64,000 nucleotides of DNA from Lachnospiraceae bacterium (GCA_015057425.1 SVEL01000006.1:1-64000); one strand, 5' to 3'; counted from the first letter of the stretch, positions 18,096 to 26,199 are shown. The notes: generated from the letters alone by a model not told the origin. Program-made: numbers and translations.

Positions 18096-18335
18096 ATGTC
18101 ACAGTATGGTTATTTTTTGATAATACCGGCATTATTATTTGTATTGGCAACTGTTTTGCTGGTGTTGTTTCTTTTTTCTTTAATTAGTAGGAAAAAGATA
18201 AATGAGGCAATAGTTTTTGGAAGTGTTTCAACATTTTGCTTTGGATTTGCTGTTTTTTTAATAATTGCATTTGTTATGGTGTGGGCTGGAATGGCATTGA
18301 CGGAGCTGTTTTCGCGACCGATACATTTTATGTAA
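18096..18335 (+). CDS. Small two-helix membrane protein with His/Met tail
   Basis: A 79-residue hydrophobic protein with two helices (about 6-30 and 43-68) and a short basic turn (SRKKINEA). It ends MALTELFSRPIHFM, clearly related to the VLTELLLQPIHHM end of the gene at 17286. GAGGAGG precedes the ATG at seven bases. It heads a run of three tiny membrane genes and an anchored PstS-like gene with gaps of 15, 11 and 5 bases, so all four are probably one transcript. No family is recognised. Confidence 0.7.
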   Translation: MSQYGYFLIIPALLFVLATVLLVLFLFSLISRKKINEAIVFGSVSTFCFGFAVFLIIAFVMVWAGMALTELFSRPIHFM

Positions 18336-18350
18336 AAGGATACGGATGTT

Positions 18351-18581
18351 ATGATAGATTATGTTATTGAATTTTTTATATTTGGGTTGCCGATAATCTA
18401 TTTAGTATTGGCAGTTGTATTTTGGGTATTATTCTTTTGTTTTTTATTTATATGGAAGAAGAAATCTGCAGCTATAACATGTTTGGTGTTGGCCATAGTA
18501 TTTTCGGTGGTGCCTATCATTATGATAGGGGCATTTGTTGCGTTGATGGCACTACTTATGGTAGGCCTGGGTCATATGTAA
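18351..18581 (+). CDS. Small two-helix membrane protein with Gly/His/Met tail
   Basis: A 76-residue protein, MIDYVIEFFIFGLPII at the start and MALLMVGLGHM at the end, with two membrane helices and a basic loop (WKKKSAA). The N-terminus matches the 17286 protein and the C-terminus matches the decayed copy at 17524-17612. The ribosome site (AAAGGAT) is moderate and lies just after the previous stop. The function is unknown. Confidence 0.7.
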   Translation: MIDYVIEFFIFGLPIIYLVLAVVFWVLFFCFLFIWKKKSAAITCLVLAIVFSVVPIIMIGAFVALMALLMVGLGHM

Positions 18582-18592
18582 AGAGGTGAATT

Positions 18593-18730
18593 ATGAACGA
18601 TAAAGTTTTTTGCGGAATATTGGCAGCAGTAGTTATTGTAGGTATTGTTAGTGTAGTGGCGCTTGTAGGTTATACATATGATTTATATGAAAGCGTTTCC
18701 ATAATTTCATATATAGCCAATGGGAGGTAA
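18593..18730 (+). CDS. Very small single-helix membrane protein
   Basis: A 45-residue open frame, MNDKVFCGILAAVVIVGIV at the start and ISYIANGR at the end, with one clear hydrophobic helix (about 6-28). AGAGGTG lies 6 bases before the ATG, and the last codons carry the GGGAGG ribosome site of the next gene, so translation is probably coupled. A decayed copy of its start follows the duplicate at 17524, which shows that it was copied as part of the same unit. The function is unknown. Confidence 0.6.
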   Translation: MNDKVFCGILAAVVIVGIVSVVALVGYTYDLYESVSIISYIANGR

Positions 18731-18735
18731 GTGAT

Positions 18736-19701
18736 ATGAAGTTAGTCAGACAGATAACAGTTATTATTGTAGTGGCGCTAAGCTTCATATTATTTGATAT
18801 GGGTGTTTACAATGTCATTACAAAGAGATGCATTAATAACACAAGTAAAGAAATGCAGGCAAAGTCTATTGAATTGGATAAATATCTTCCTTTTGATGAA
18901 GATTCACTAATAGCTGCGTTAGATGGGGAAGCTTCTCTTAAACTCACTGAGAATTTGCCGGTTGTAGATGGTGCGGCAGCGATATACCCGGTATATTCAG
19001 CTTTTGTAAATGCTGTTTATCCAAAGGAAAGCGTGTCCTTTGATGGTACGAATTTTACAGAGAACAGTGCTATGCAGTATACAAATACAAGAGGTGCATA
19101 TAAAGGAATCGTAGACGGAGATGTAGATGTTATATTTTGCGTAAAGCCTTCGGATGAACAACTTAAATACGCAGAAGAAAATGGTGTGGAATTAGAGTTT
19201 GTTCCTATCGGCCGTGAAGCATTTGTATTTATAGTCAATAAAGATAATCCTGTTGACAATCTTTCGATAGAACAGCTTAAAGGTGTTTATTCAGGTAAAT
19301 ATACAAACTGGTCCCAGGTTGGGGGAGACGATTATATTATAGATGCGTTACAGAGAAATAAAGGAAGCGGAAGCCAGTCGGCATTGGAGTCCTTTATGGG
19401 AGAAGAAGAAATAAAAAAGAATCCTTTAGGTTTCATGGGAAGAGCCATAGGATTTTCGTTTAGATATTATGTTTCGGGAATCGTTGAAAATGGCGGTGTG
19501 AAAATGCTTTCCCTTGATGGCGTATATCCGAGCAAAGAAAATATTTCAAACGGAAGTTATCCTATTATAAGTGATATATATGCAGTTTACAGAAAAGATG
19601 ATGATAATCAGAATATTCCTATTCTTATAGATTGGATATTGTCGGAAGAAGGCCAGAAATTGGTTGAAGACAGCGGATATGTTCCTGCGATTGTGGGTTG
19701 A
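18736..19701 (+). CDS. Membrane-anchored PstS-like phosphate-binding-fold protein
   Basis: A 321-residue protein with an N-terminal membrane helix (about 6-26), no lipobox cysteine, and a PstS-like periplasmic binding domain. Recognisable pieces are ENLPVVDGAAAIYPVYSAFV, the RNKGSGSQSALESFMG loop that in PstS proteins contacts the oxyanion, and the closing DWILSEEGQKLVEDSGYVP. No pst permease genes are present. It follows the small membrane genes by 5 bases and shares their transcript, so the small proteins and this ectodomain may act together. The ligand is not proven. Confidence 0.8.
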   Translation: MKLVRQITVIIVVALSFILFDMGVYNVITKRCINNTSKEMQAKSIELDKYLPFDEDSLIAALDGEASLKLTENLPVVDGAAAIYPVYSAFVNAVYPKESVSFDGTNFTENSAMQYTNTRGAYKGIVDGDVDVIFCVKPSDEQLKYAEENGVELEFVPIGREAFVFIVNKDNPVDNLSIEQLKGVYSGKYTNWSQVGGDDYIIDALQRNKGSGSQSALESFMGEEEIKKNPLGFMGRAIGFSFRYYVSGIVENGGVKMLSLDGVYPSKENISNGSYPIISDIYAVYRKDDDNQNIPILIDWILSEEGQKLVEDSGYVPAIVG

Positions 19702-19726
19702 AACATAGCAGAAAATGTAGTATAAT
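19698..19726 (+). promoter_or_regulatory. Sigma-A-type promoter for a leader or small RNA
   Basis: TTGAAA (19698-19703) and a perfect TATAAT (19721-19726) with a 17-base spacer. The -35 overlaps the stop codon of the PstS-like gene. No gene starts until 20058. Confidence 0.75.
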
Positions 19727-19732
19727 AGGGAT

Positions 19733-19908
19733 GTTCCTGATGAGGAACGGCATACCTGACAAGAAGAATGAATGTTCTGACGGAAAGGCTTGGATTTGAT
19801 TATATTATTTTGCTACAGGGAAACCTGTCGTATGACATATGGAAATTAGTAGTAAATGTGTCAGTATTGAAGTATCAGATACCATACCTTTTCGGTATGG
19901 TATTTTTT
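19733..19908 (+). ncRNA. Candidate structured leader or small RNA upstream of the hydrogenase maturation genes
   Basis: About 175 bases lie between a strong promoter and an intrinsic terminator, with no plausible gene. Visible structure: a GTTCCT/AGGAAC hairpin (19733-19748); a helix CATAC/GTATG (19751-19755 with 19830-19834), extendable inward with GACA/TGTC; and an ACAGG-GAAA-CCTGT hairpin with a GNRA loop (19815-19828). It could be an attenuating leader for the TM1266-hydEGF genes or an independent small RNA. I cannot match it to a known RNA class. Confidence 0.55.
19879..19908 (+). terminator. Rho-independent terminator of the leader RNA
   Basis: A perfect 10-base stem (19879-19888 with 19894-19903) with a TTTTC loop, followed by a six-T run. 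Confidence 0.85.
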
Positions 19909-20045
19909 ATGTGATAGAAAATTCCTATCACATAAAAAAGCGCTCCGCTGAGGATGCGCACCTCGCGGAAAAGTATTTTATTGCTACGCAATACCGCTCG
20001 GGGCGCGGAGAATCTCGCTTGCGAGATTCTTTGTTATGTGACAGG
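19905..20045. repeat. Structured palindromic repeat element
   Basis: It starts with a 13-base inverted repeat (19905-19917 with 19925-19937; core TTATGTGATAG). A GC-rich island follows with nested hairpins: CTCCGC/GCGGAG, TATTGC-TAC-GCAATA and GAATCTCG-CTTG-CGAGATTC. It ends with TTATGTGACAGG, a partial return of the starting motif. Related pieces occur elsewhere in the window: TTATGTGATAGG with its inverse at 52146-52176, and GAATCTCG...GAGATTC plus ATTGCT..GCAATACC at 31326-31371. GC content is far above the surroundings. Confidence 0.6.
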
Positions 20046-20057
20046 AAAGGAAGGAAA

Positions 20058-20333
20058 ATGGAAACACGTATTGCAGTTATGGGTATAATCGTGGAAAATA
20101 TGGATTCCGTAGAGAAATTAAATTCTCTTTTGCATGAGTACGGAAAGTATATTATCGGAAGAATGGGAATACCTTATAGAAATTGTGGAATAAACATAGT
20201 AAGTATTGCCATAGATGCACCCCAGGATGTTATCGCGGCTCTTGCCGGAAAGATAGGAAACCTTGCCGGGATAAGTGTGAAGACGGCATACTCCAATGTT
20301 GTCATAAAGAATGGTGAACCTAATGAAAAATAA
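20058..20333 (+). CDS. TM1266-family iron-only hydrogenase system regulator
   Basis: A 91-residue protein of the TM1266 family (ACT-like, NikR C-terminal-like fold), annotated as regulator of [FeFe]-hydrogenase systems because it nearly always sits beside hyd genes. It reads METRIAVMGIIVENMDSV with GRMGIPYRNCGINIVSI. The ATG at 20058 has AGGAAGG upstream. An in-frame ATG at 19839 is rejected because it would run through a terminator and the palindromic element. The stop overlaps the hydE start by 11 bases, which implies coupled translation. Confidence 0.9.
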   Translation: METRIAVMGIIVENMDSVEKLNSLLHEYGKYIIGRMGIPYRNCGINIVSIAIDAPQDVIAALAGKIGNLAGISVKTAYSNVVIKNGEPNEK

Positions 20334-21402
20334 TGGTTTAAATAATGCTAAAATCAATGCAGATACATTTGCTTTGATAGAAAAATTAAAAGAAAATCAC
20401 ACCCTTGAGCTTTCAGAGTATGAATATCTGATTGAAAATTATAGCGAAGATGCTGCAAAGCTGCTTGCAGAGTATGCAGTAGAGAAGAGAAAAGCCGTTT
20501 ACGGCAATGCTGTATTTATCAGAGGTCTTATAGAGATAAGTAATATCTGCAAAAATAATTGTCTGTATTGCGGAATCAGACGTGGAAATACCAATTGTGA
20601 ACGTTACAGACTTACAGAAGAAGAAATTCTTTCCTGCTGCGATGAAGGATATGAAATAGGATTTCGAACCTTTGTAATGCAGGGAGGAGAAGACGGATTT
20701 TTTACAGATGATGTTTTATGTAACATTATAAGTAAAATCAAAGAAAAATATCCTGATTGTGCAGTAACTCTTTCTATGGGAGAACGGACTAAGGAAAGCT
20801 ATCAGAAATTGTATGATGCAGGTGCGGACAGATATCTTTTAAGGCACGAAACTGCCAATCCTATACATTACGGAAAACTTCATCCACAGGAATTAAGTTT
20901 TGAAAACCGTATGCAGTGCCTGAAAGATTTAAAGGAAATAGGCTATCAGACAGGCTGTGGATTTATGGTGGGTTCACCTTACCAGACAAACAGGGATTTG
21001 GCTACAGATTTAAAGTTTATAGAAGAATTTAAGCCTGAAATGTGTGGCATAGGTCCGTTTATTCCTCATAAGGATACGGAATTTGCAAATCACAAAGCAG
21101 GAAGTGTTGAGCTTACATGTTATCTTTTATCAATAATAAGGCTCATACATCCGGGCATTTTATTGCCGGCTACTACGGCACTCGGAAGCCTTGATGATTA
21201 TGGCAGGGAAAAAGGGATACTTGCAGGAGCAAATGTAGTTATGCCCAACCTGTCACCTATGTCTACAAGGAAGAAGTATGAATTATATAATAACAAACTT
21301 TATACAAATGCTGAATCTGCTCAGGCAAAGGCAGAACTTGCGGCACGTATGGAAAGTATCGGCTATGAGGTTGTTTGCCACAGAGGCGATGTTAAGAAAT
21401 AA
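20323..21402 (+). CDS. hydE: [FeFe]-hydrogenase maturation radical SAM enzyme HydE
   Basis: A 359-residue radical SAM protein. The cluster-binding CKNNCLYC (C76, C80, C83) is the CX3CX2C motif, and VMQGGEDG, TLSMGERT, LLRHETANP and GCGFMVGSPYQT are HydE signatures. HydE works with HydG and HydF to build the two-iron subcluster of the H-cluster. The ATG at 20323 overlaps the regulator gene and has GGTGA upstream; a GTG at 20311 is possible. It lies in a TM1266-hydE-hydG-hydF operon. No hydrogenase structural gene is in the window. Confidence 0.95.
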   Translation: MKNNGLNNAKINADTFALIEKLKENHTLELSEYEYLIENYSEDAAKLLAEYAVEKRKAVYGNAVFIRGLIEISNICKNNCLYCGIRRGNTNCERYRLTEEEILSCCDEGYEIGFRTFVMQGGEDGFFTDDVLCNIISKIKEKYPDCAVTLSMGERTKESYQKLYDAGADRYLLRHETANPIHYGKLHPQELSFENRMQCLKDLKEIGYQTGCGFMVGSPYQTNRDLATDLKFIEEFKPEMCGIGPFIPHKDTEFANHKAGSVELTCYLLSIIRLIHPGILLPATTALGSLDDYGREKGILAGANVVMPNLSPMSTRKKYELYNNKLYTNAESAQAKAELAARMESIGYEVVCHRGDVKK

Positions 21403-21431
21403 AAGAAAAAAGGTTAAGAAAGGAAGTAAAT

Positions 21432-22883
21432 ATGTCTATTAATTATGATCCAAAATCACTTAAAGCGGAGGAATTTATCAATGATGCCGAGATTAAGGCA
21501 ACTTTAGAGTATGCAGAAGCAAATAAGCACAATGAGGCACTTATTGATGAAATCTTAGAAAAGGCACGTCCGCGCAAAACAGAAAAGGGAATTACATGCA
21601 GCGGTCTTTCACATCGTGAGGCAGCAGTTTTACTTGCATGTGATATTCCTGAAAAGACAGAGGCGATGTTTAAACTCGCTGAAGAAATCAAGTTGGCATT
21701 TTATGGCAACAGAATCGTAATGTTTGCACCTCTTTATCTTTCAAACTACTGTGTAAACGGTTGCGTGTACTGCCCATATCATCTTAAAAATAAGCACATA
21801 GCAAGAAAGAAACTTACACAGGAAGAAGTACGAAAGGAAGTCATCGCTCTTCAGGACATGGGACATAAGCGCCTTGCCATAGAAGCAGGTGAAGACCCTG
21901 TAAATAATCCTATTGAATATATCTTAGAATGTATTGATACAATTTACAGCATTAAGCACAAAAATGGTGCAATCCGCCGAGTAAATGTCAATATTGCAGC
22001 AACTACAGTAGAAAATTATCGCAAGCTTAAAGATGCAGGAATCGGTACATATATACTTTTCCAGGAAACATACCACAAAGAAAGCTACGAACAGCTTCAT
22101 CCTACAGGACCAAAGCATGACTATGCATATCATACAGAGGCTATGGACAGAGCTATGGAAGGTGGTATAGATGACGTTGGTTTGGGTGTTCTTTTCGGCC
22201 TTGAAATGTACAAATACGAATTTGTAGGTCTTATGATGCATGCAGAACATCTTGAAGCAGTTCATGGCGTCGGTCCGCATACTATCAGTGTTCCACGTGT
22301 TAAACATGCAGATGATATTGACCCGGATGTATTTGATAATTCTATTTCAGATGAAATGTTCGAAAAGATTATTGCATGTATAAGAATCGCAGTGCCATAT
22401 ACAGGTATGATTATTTCTACAAGAGAATCAGAAGAAGTAAGAGGAAAGGTGCTTAACTGTGGTATTTCACAGATAAGTGGTGCTTCACGTACATCAGTAG
22501 GCGGATATACAGAAGAAGAGCGTCCGCACGATTCAGAACAGTTTGATGTGTCAGACCAGAGAACGCTTGATGAAGTCGTTAAATGGCTTATGGAAAAGGG
22601 ACATATTCCTTCATTCTGTACGGCATGCTACAGAGAAGGAAGAACAGGTGACAGATTTATGGCTCTTTGTAAGACAGGACAGATTCAGAACTGCTGTCAT
22701 CCAAATGCTCTTATGACACTTACAGAGTATCTTGTGGATTATGCATCGGAAGATACAAAAAAACTTGGATTTGAACTTATCGAAAAAGAACTTGAAAAGG
22801 TTCCAAGTGAAAAAATCAGAGGAATTGCTGAAAAACACATAGAAGATATTAAGAATTCTAACAGCCGTGATTTCAGATTCTAA
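21432..22883 (+). CDS. hydG: [FeFe]-hydrogenase maturation tyrosine lyase HydG
   Basis: A 483-residue radical SAM enzyme that cleaves tyrosine to p-cresol and dehydroglycine, giving the CO and CN- ligands of the H-cluster. The radical SAM cysteines are in CVNGCVYC (C107, C111, C114). The C-terminal auxiliary cluster is seen as CTACYREGRTGDRFM and CC further on, the CX2CX22C arrangement specific to HydG and distinct from ThiH. AAAGGAAG lies before the ATG. It begins 29 bases after hydE. Confidence 0.96.
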   Translation: MSINYDPKSLKAEEFINDAEIKATLEYAEANKHNEALIDEILEKARPRKTEKGITCSGLSHREAAVLLACDIPEKTEAMFKLAEEIKLAFYGNRIVMFAPLYLSNYCVNGCVYCPYHLKNKHIARKKLTQEEVRKEVIALQDMGHKRLAIEAGEDPVNNPIEYILECIDTIYSIKHKNGAIRRVNVNIAATTVENYRKLKDAGIGTYILFQETYHKESYEQLHPTGPKHDYAYHTEAMDRAMEGGIDDVGLGVLFGLEMYKYEFVGLMMHAEHLEAVHGVGPHTISVPRVKHADDIDPDVFDNSISDEMFEKIIACIRIAVPYTGMIISTRESEEVRGKVLNCGISQISGASRTSVGGYTEEERPHDSEQFDVSDQRTLDEVVKWLMEKGHIPSFCTACYREGRTGDRFMALCKTGQIQNCCHPNALMTLTEYLVDYASEDTKKLGFELIEKELEKVPSEKIRGIAEKHIEDIKNSNSRDFRF

Positions 22884-22961
22884 GGAAGGTATGGGATTTC
22901 AGACGTAAAAGATATTATATTTGCATATATGGTAAGAGATATATACAGAAAGGATTAATCT

Positions 22962-24149
22962 ATGGGACTTAATGAAACAGCCTCAGCAGACAGAATTCAT
23001 ATAGGCTTTTTCGGTATGAGAAATGCAGGGAAATCAAGTGTTGTAAATGCAGTTACAGGACAAAATCTTGCATTGGTATCCGACGTAAAAGGTACAACTA
23101 CGGATCCGGTTAAAAAGGCAATGGAATTATTGCCTTTAGGACCTGTTGTCATAATAGATACACCGGGATTTGACGATGAAGGTGAGCTTGGAACAATGCG
23201 TGTCGCTAAGACCAGACAGGTATTAAACTATGCAGACATTGCAGTTCTGGTAGTAGATGCAACTATAGGAATGCAGAAGACAGACATAGAACTGAAGGAA
23301 CTTTTTGAAAAAAAGAAAATTCCTTATGTTATCGTATACAACAAATCAGACCTTGTTGACGAAAAAGCAACTGCTAATGAAATCTATGTCAGTGCAAAAA
23401 CAGGCGAAAATATCCATGAACTTAAAGAAAAGATAGCATCATTGGTATCAGGTGATAAAAATGATAAGTGTATAGTTGCAGATCTGATAGAGTCAGGAGA
23501 TACGGTAATCCTGGTGATTCCCATTGATTCGGCAGCACCGAAAGGAAGACTCATTCTTCCGCAACAGCAGACCATAAGAGATGTATTGGATGCAGGTGCA
23601 AAAGCAGTAGTATGTCGTGATACAGAGCTTAAAGATACACTTGATTCTTTAAAGAATCCGCCAAAGCTTGTAATAACAGATTCGCAGGCATTTGGAAAAG
23701 TTTCGAAAATAGTGCCGGAAAATATATTACTTACTTCATTTTCAATTCTTTTTGCAAGATATAAGGGGAATTTGAAGGGAGCTGTGAAAGCTGTGTCTAT
23801 GCTTGATAAGCTGAAAGATGGTGATAAGATACTTATATCGGAAGGCTGTACACATCATCGTCAGTGCGGAGATATCGGAACAGTAAAGCTTCCTAAATGG
23901 ATAAGCGGATACACAGGAAAAGATATAACCTTTGAATTTACATCGGGAAAAGACTTTCCGGAAGAACTTACAGAATACGCATTGGTAGTTCATTGCGGCG
24001 GCTGTATGCTTACGGAAAGAGAGATGCAGTATCGCGGAAGACAGGCAGCAGACAATGGAGTTCCTATGGCAAATTACGGTATGGTAATTGCTCATGTAAA
24101 CGGAATTTTAAAACGCAGCCTTGAACCATTCCCTGACATACAATTATAA
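22962..24149 (+). CDS. hydF: [FeFe]-hydrogenase maturation GTPase HydF
   Basis: A 395-residue scaffold that receives the diiron subcluster and delivers it to apo-hydrogenase. The N-terminal GTPase has a P-loop (GMRNAGKSS, about 18-26), DTPGFDDEG and NKSD. The C-terminal part has the iron-sulfur ligands CTHHRQC and HCGGC, matching the HydF CxH...HCxxC pattern. AGAAAGG precedes the ATG. It starts 78 bases after hydG and ends 4 bases before the large inverted-repeat element. Confidence 0.96.
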   Translation: MGLNETASADRIHIGFFGMRNAGKSSVVNAVTGQNLALVSDVKGTTTDPVKKAMELLPLGPVVIIDTPGFDDEGELGTMRVAKTRQVLNYADIAVLVVDATIGMQKTDIELKELFEKKKIPYVIVYNKSDLVDEKATANEIYVSAKTGENIHELKEKIASLVSGDKNDKCIVADLIESGDTVILVIPIDSAAPKGRLILPQQQTIRDVLDAGAKAVVCRDTELKDTLDSLKNPPKLVITDSQAFGKVSKIVPENILLTSFSILFARYKGNLKGAVKAVSMLDKLKDGDKILISEGCTHHRQCGDIGTVKLPKWISGYTGKDITFEFTSGKDFPEELTEYALVVHCGGCMLTEREMQYRGRQAADNGVPMANYGMVIAHVNGILKRSLEPFPDIQL

Positions 24150-24153
24150 ACAT

Positions 24154-24478
24154 AAACGCCGTGCATCCATAAAGATGTTTTGAAATAATAGATAATATAA
24201 TAATAGCTGAAGGGCTTAAATATAATATTTGCCAGTCACTCAGCCGGTGGTTTTAGCGGTAGGCGAAATCCACTGCTTACGGAGACTCGAATATTGTAAG
24301 CGAAATTCGGGCACGAGGCCACACCCGAGTGGCTCAGAATTTCGATTGCGATTTTCGTCGTCATAGTTAGCAGTTAGTTTGCCGGACGCGTTACCGGCGA
24401 CTGGAAAATAATATATTTAAGCCCTTCAGCTATCTTATGTAATGTATCTCAAAACATCTTTATAGATGCACGGTGTTT
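24154..24478. other. 325-bp nested inverted-repeat element with multi-hairpin core
   Basis: Outer arms (24154-24187 and 24445-24478) pair over 34 bases with about three mismatches. A second pair of arms (24203-24230 and 24406-24433) matches at 27 of 28 positions, and CCAGTC/GACTGG (24232-24237 with 24399-24404) continues inward. The core (24238-24398) is far richer in GC and holds at least four stem-loops: GTGG..CCAC, GCTTAC..GTAAGC (24275-24301), CGAAATTC..GAATTTCG (24301-24344) and GCCGG..CCGGC. It fills the gap between hydF and the convergent response regulator almost exactly. It may be a mobile-element relic (MITE-like), a structured RNA gene or an elaborate terminator. Confidence 0.75.
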
Positions 24479-25097
24479 AAAAATGCTTATAGTAGAAGCA
24501 GGCAAGCTGGGTTCTGTCGCGGAGTTCCAGTTTTTCAAGGATTGTACTGATATAATTTCTTACAGTACCTTCGCCGAAAAACATCTCTGCGGCAATTTCT
24601 TTGTTGTTAAGTCCGTCTGCGACAAGTCGTATGATGTCGAACTCCTTGTCAGTAAGACCGAAATCGCTGTAGCTTACATTATCCTGTTTCTTCATAAGAG
24701 AAGGGATTTTGTTCATGATTTCATCTCCAAAAACCGTCTGACCGTTGTAGACGGCATTGATGGCAGGTGCAATGGTTTCAAAAGCCTGCTTTAATATATA
24801 GCCTTTGGCACCAAGGCCAATTGCTTTAATAATGTATTCATCATCTGAAAATGTAGTAAGCAGTAAAATCTTAGCATCAGGATATTTTTCAATGATGATT
24901 TTAGCGGCATCAAGACCATTCAGCTTATCCATACGTATGTCCATAAGGAGCACATCAGGCTTATATTCGTCATAGAGAGAAATTGCCTCTTCGCCGTTAG
25001 CGCCCATAGCAAGGACATTTATATCAGGGGTGGCTTCAAGTATGGTTTTAAGTGATAAAGAAACTAATTTATCATCATCAACAATAATAATGTTCAT
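24477..25097 (-). CDS. NarL/LuxR-family response regulator
   Basis: A 206-residue two-component regulator: receiver (1-120) with the phospho-acceptor in VLLMDIRMDKLNG, then a LuxR-type HTH (about 145-200: LTDKEFDIIRLVADGLNNKEIAAEMFF). It lies 22 bases after its partner kinase and divergent from a three-gene ABC exporter, whose upstream region carries repeated AAGTGAC sites that it may bind. The stop codon touches the inverted-repeat element. Confidence 0.93.
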   Translation of the reverse strand: MNIIIVDDDKLVSLSLKTILEATPDINVLAMGANGEEAISLYDEYKPDVLLMDIRMDKLNGLDAAKIIIEKYPDAKILLLTTFSDDEYIIKAIGLGAKGYILKQAFETIAPAINAVYNGQTVFGDEIMNKIPSLMKKQDNVSYSDFGLTDKEFDIIRLVADGLNNKEIAAEMFFGEGTVRNYISTILEKLELRDRTQLACFYYKHF

Positions 25098-25119
25098 ATA
25101 TGTTCTCCATTTCTAAATA

Positions 25120-26199
25120 TTATTCAGTATCTTTTATAATAGATATAAGTATTTTAAAACCCTGGTCAGTAGATATCTTTATATTTCCGCCAAGTCCTTT
25201 TACACGGTCTTTCATATTGGTAAGTCCCATACCGTCGGAGGTTTTCGTGGATATATTTGTTCCGTTGTCGTGTATCAGTAACTGATAAAATGCCGGATGT
25301 TCCTGTAGTGTAATGTTCATCCTGGTGGCATTACTGTGTTTAAGCATATTGTTTACGGCTTCTTTTGTGATACTTATGAAACAGTATTTTATATTCTTAG
25401 GAACAAAAGAGCTTACATCATAGTCTAATTCTATCTTAACATCTTCCACATTATCTGTAATTTCGCGTATGGCAGATAATAAATCTACGGATTCATCATG
25501 TAAGTCATGTACACTGCTGCGGATATTGGTCATAGCAGTATTTAATGTTTCGTGGAGTCCTTCCAAAGGCTCTCTTAATGTTTCATTGGTATTAATTGTT
25601 TTAATGGCGCCAACCTGAAGAATGGAACGTGTAAGCATATGTCCTACATTGTCATGTATTTCTCTGGCGATGCGGTTACGCTCCTTTAAAGTGGCTGTAT
25701 ATATTTCTGAGTCCTGTTTCTCTATAAGTCTGCGATTCTTTTCTTCTATAAGAAGTTCATGCTCCTTGGAATTGTCACGGAGCTTCTTTAATTCGGAATT
25801 CAGATGCTCATTATGTTTAATTGTGTACTGAATAAGCACGGCAAGACCGGAAAGTAAAATAATGATTAAAGAATGTTCATTTAATCCTGCTATAAGTGAA
25901 ACTGTGCATACGATGGCGGTAATAAAAAGTCTTTGACCGAATATGTCTATTGCTGCCAAAGGCATATAACACAGGCATGCCGGCATAAAGAACGATGCAA
26001 TAAAATAACCGGACCAGCTTAAGGTGGTTAGTATATTTAGTCCTTTATCACCTATAAAGTCAGTTTTGATGATAATAGGAATACTTGAAATAATCAATGC
26101 AATGAGCATAATCGCGATATTCGTTATATGCATATCACTTATTTTAAATTGTAAGAAAACGCAAATTATAAAAACAAGCAGCTTTGCAATTACAATCAT
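25120..26199 (-). CDS. Sensor histidine kinase (HisKA_3, NarL/LiaS type)
   Basis: A 359-residue kinase with five or six N-terminal membrane helices and almost no extracellular loop, like intramembrane-sensing kinases. A coiled linker leads to the HisKA_3 box (ERNRIAREIHDNVGHML, phospho-acceptor in EIHD) and an HATPase domain (AVNNMLKHSNA, MGLTNMKDRVKGLGG). AAAGGA precedes the ATG. It pairs with the response regulator at 24477. Such kinases often detect membrane-active compounds handled by the neighbouring exporter; that is inference here. Confidence 0.92.
   Translation of the reverse strand: MIVIAKLLVFIICVFLQFKISDMHITNIAIMLIALIISSIPIIIKTDFIGDKGLNILTTLSWSGYFIASFFMPACLCYMPLAAIDIFGQRLFITAIVCTVSLIAGLNEHSLIIILLSGLAVLIQYTIKHNEHLNSELKKLRDNSKEHELLIEEKNRRLIEKQDSEIYTATLKERNRIAREIHDNVGHMLTRSILQVGAIKTINTNETLREPLEGLHETLNTAMTNIRSSVHDLHDESVDLLSAIREITDNVEDVKIELDYDVSSFVPKNIKYCFISITKEAVNNMLKHSNATRMNITLQEHPAFYQLLIHDNGTNISTKTSDGMGLTNMKDRVKGLGGNIKISTDQGFKILISIIKDTE

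Noticed and set aside
19737-19744. CTGATGAG, the first core block of hammerhead ribozymes
   Set aside because: No matching CGAAAC block or stem II/III arrangement follows; the motif is part of a simple hairpin.
19733-19860. Resemblance to a GEMM-type (c-di-GMP-I) riboswitch: GACGGAAAGGC and a later GCTAC with a GNRA-like loop
   Set aside because: The core GGGCAAACC segment and the tetraloop-receptor layout of that class are not present, so the RNA is left unassigned.
19839-20057. Longer N-terminus for the TM1266-family protein
   Set aside because: The in-frame extension crosses a terminator and a palindromic repeat and has no family similarity; the ATG at 20058 has a good ribosome site.
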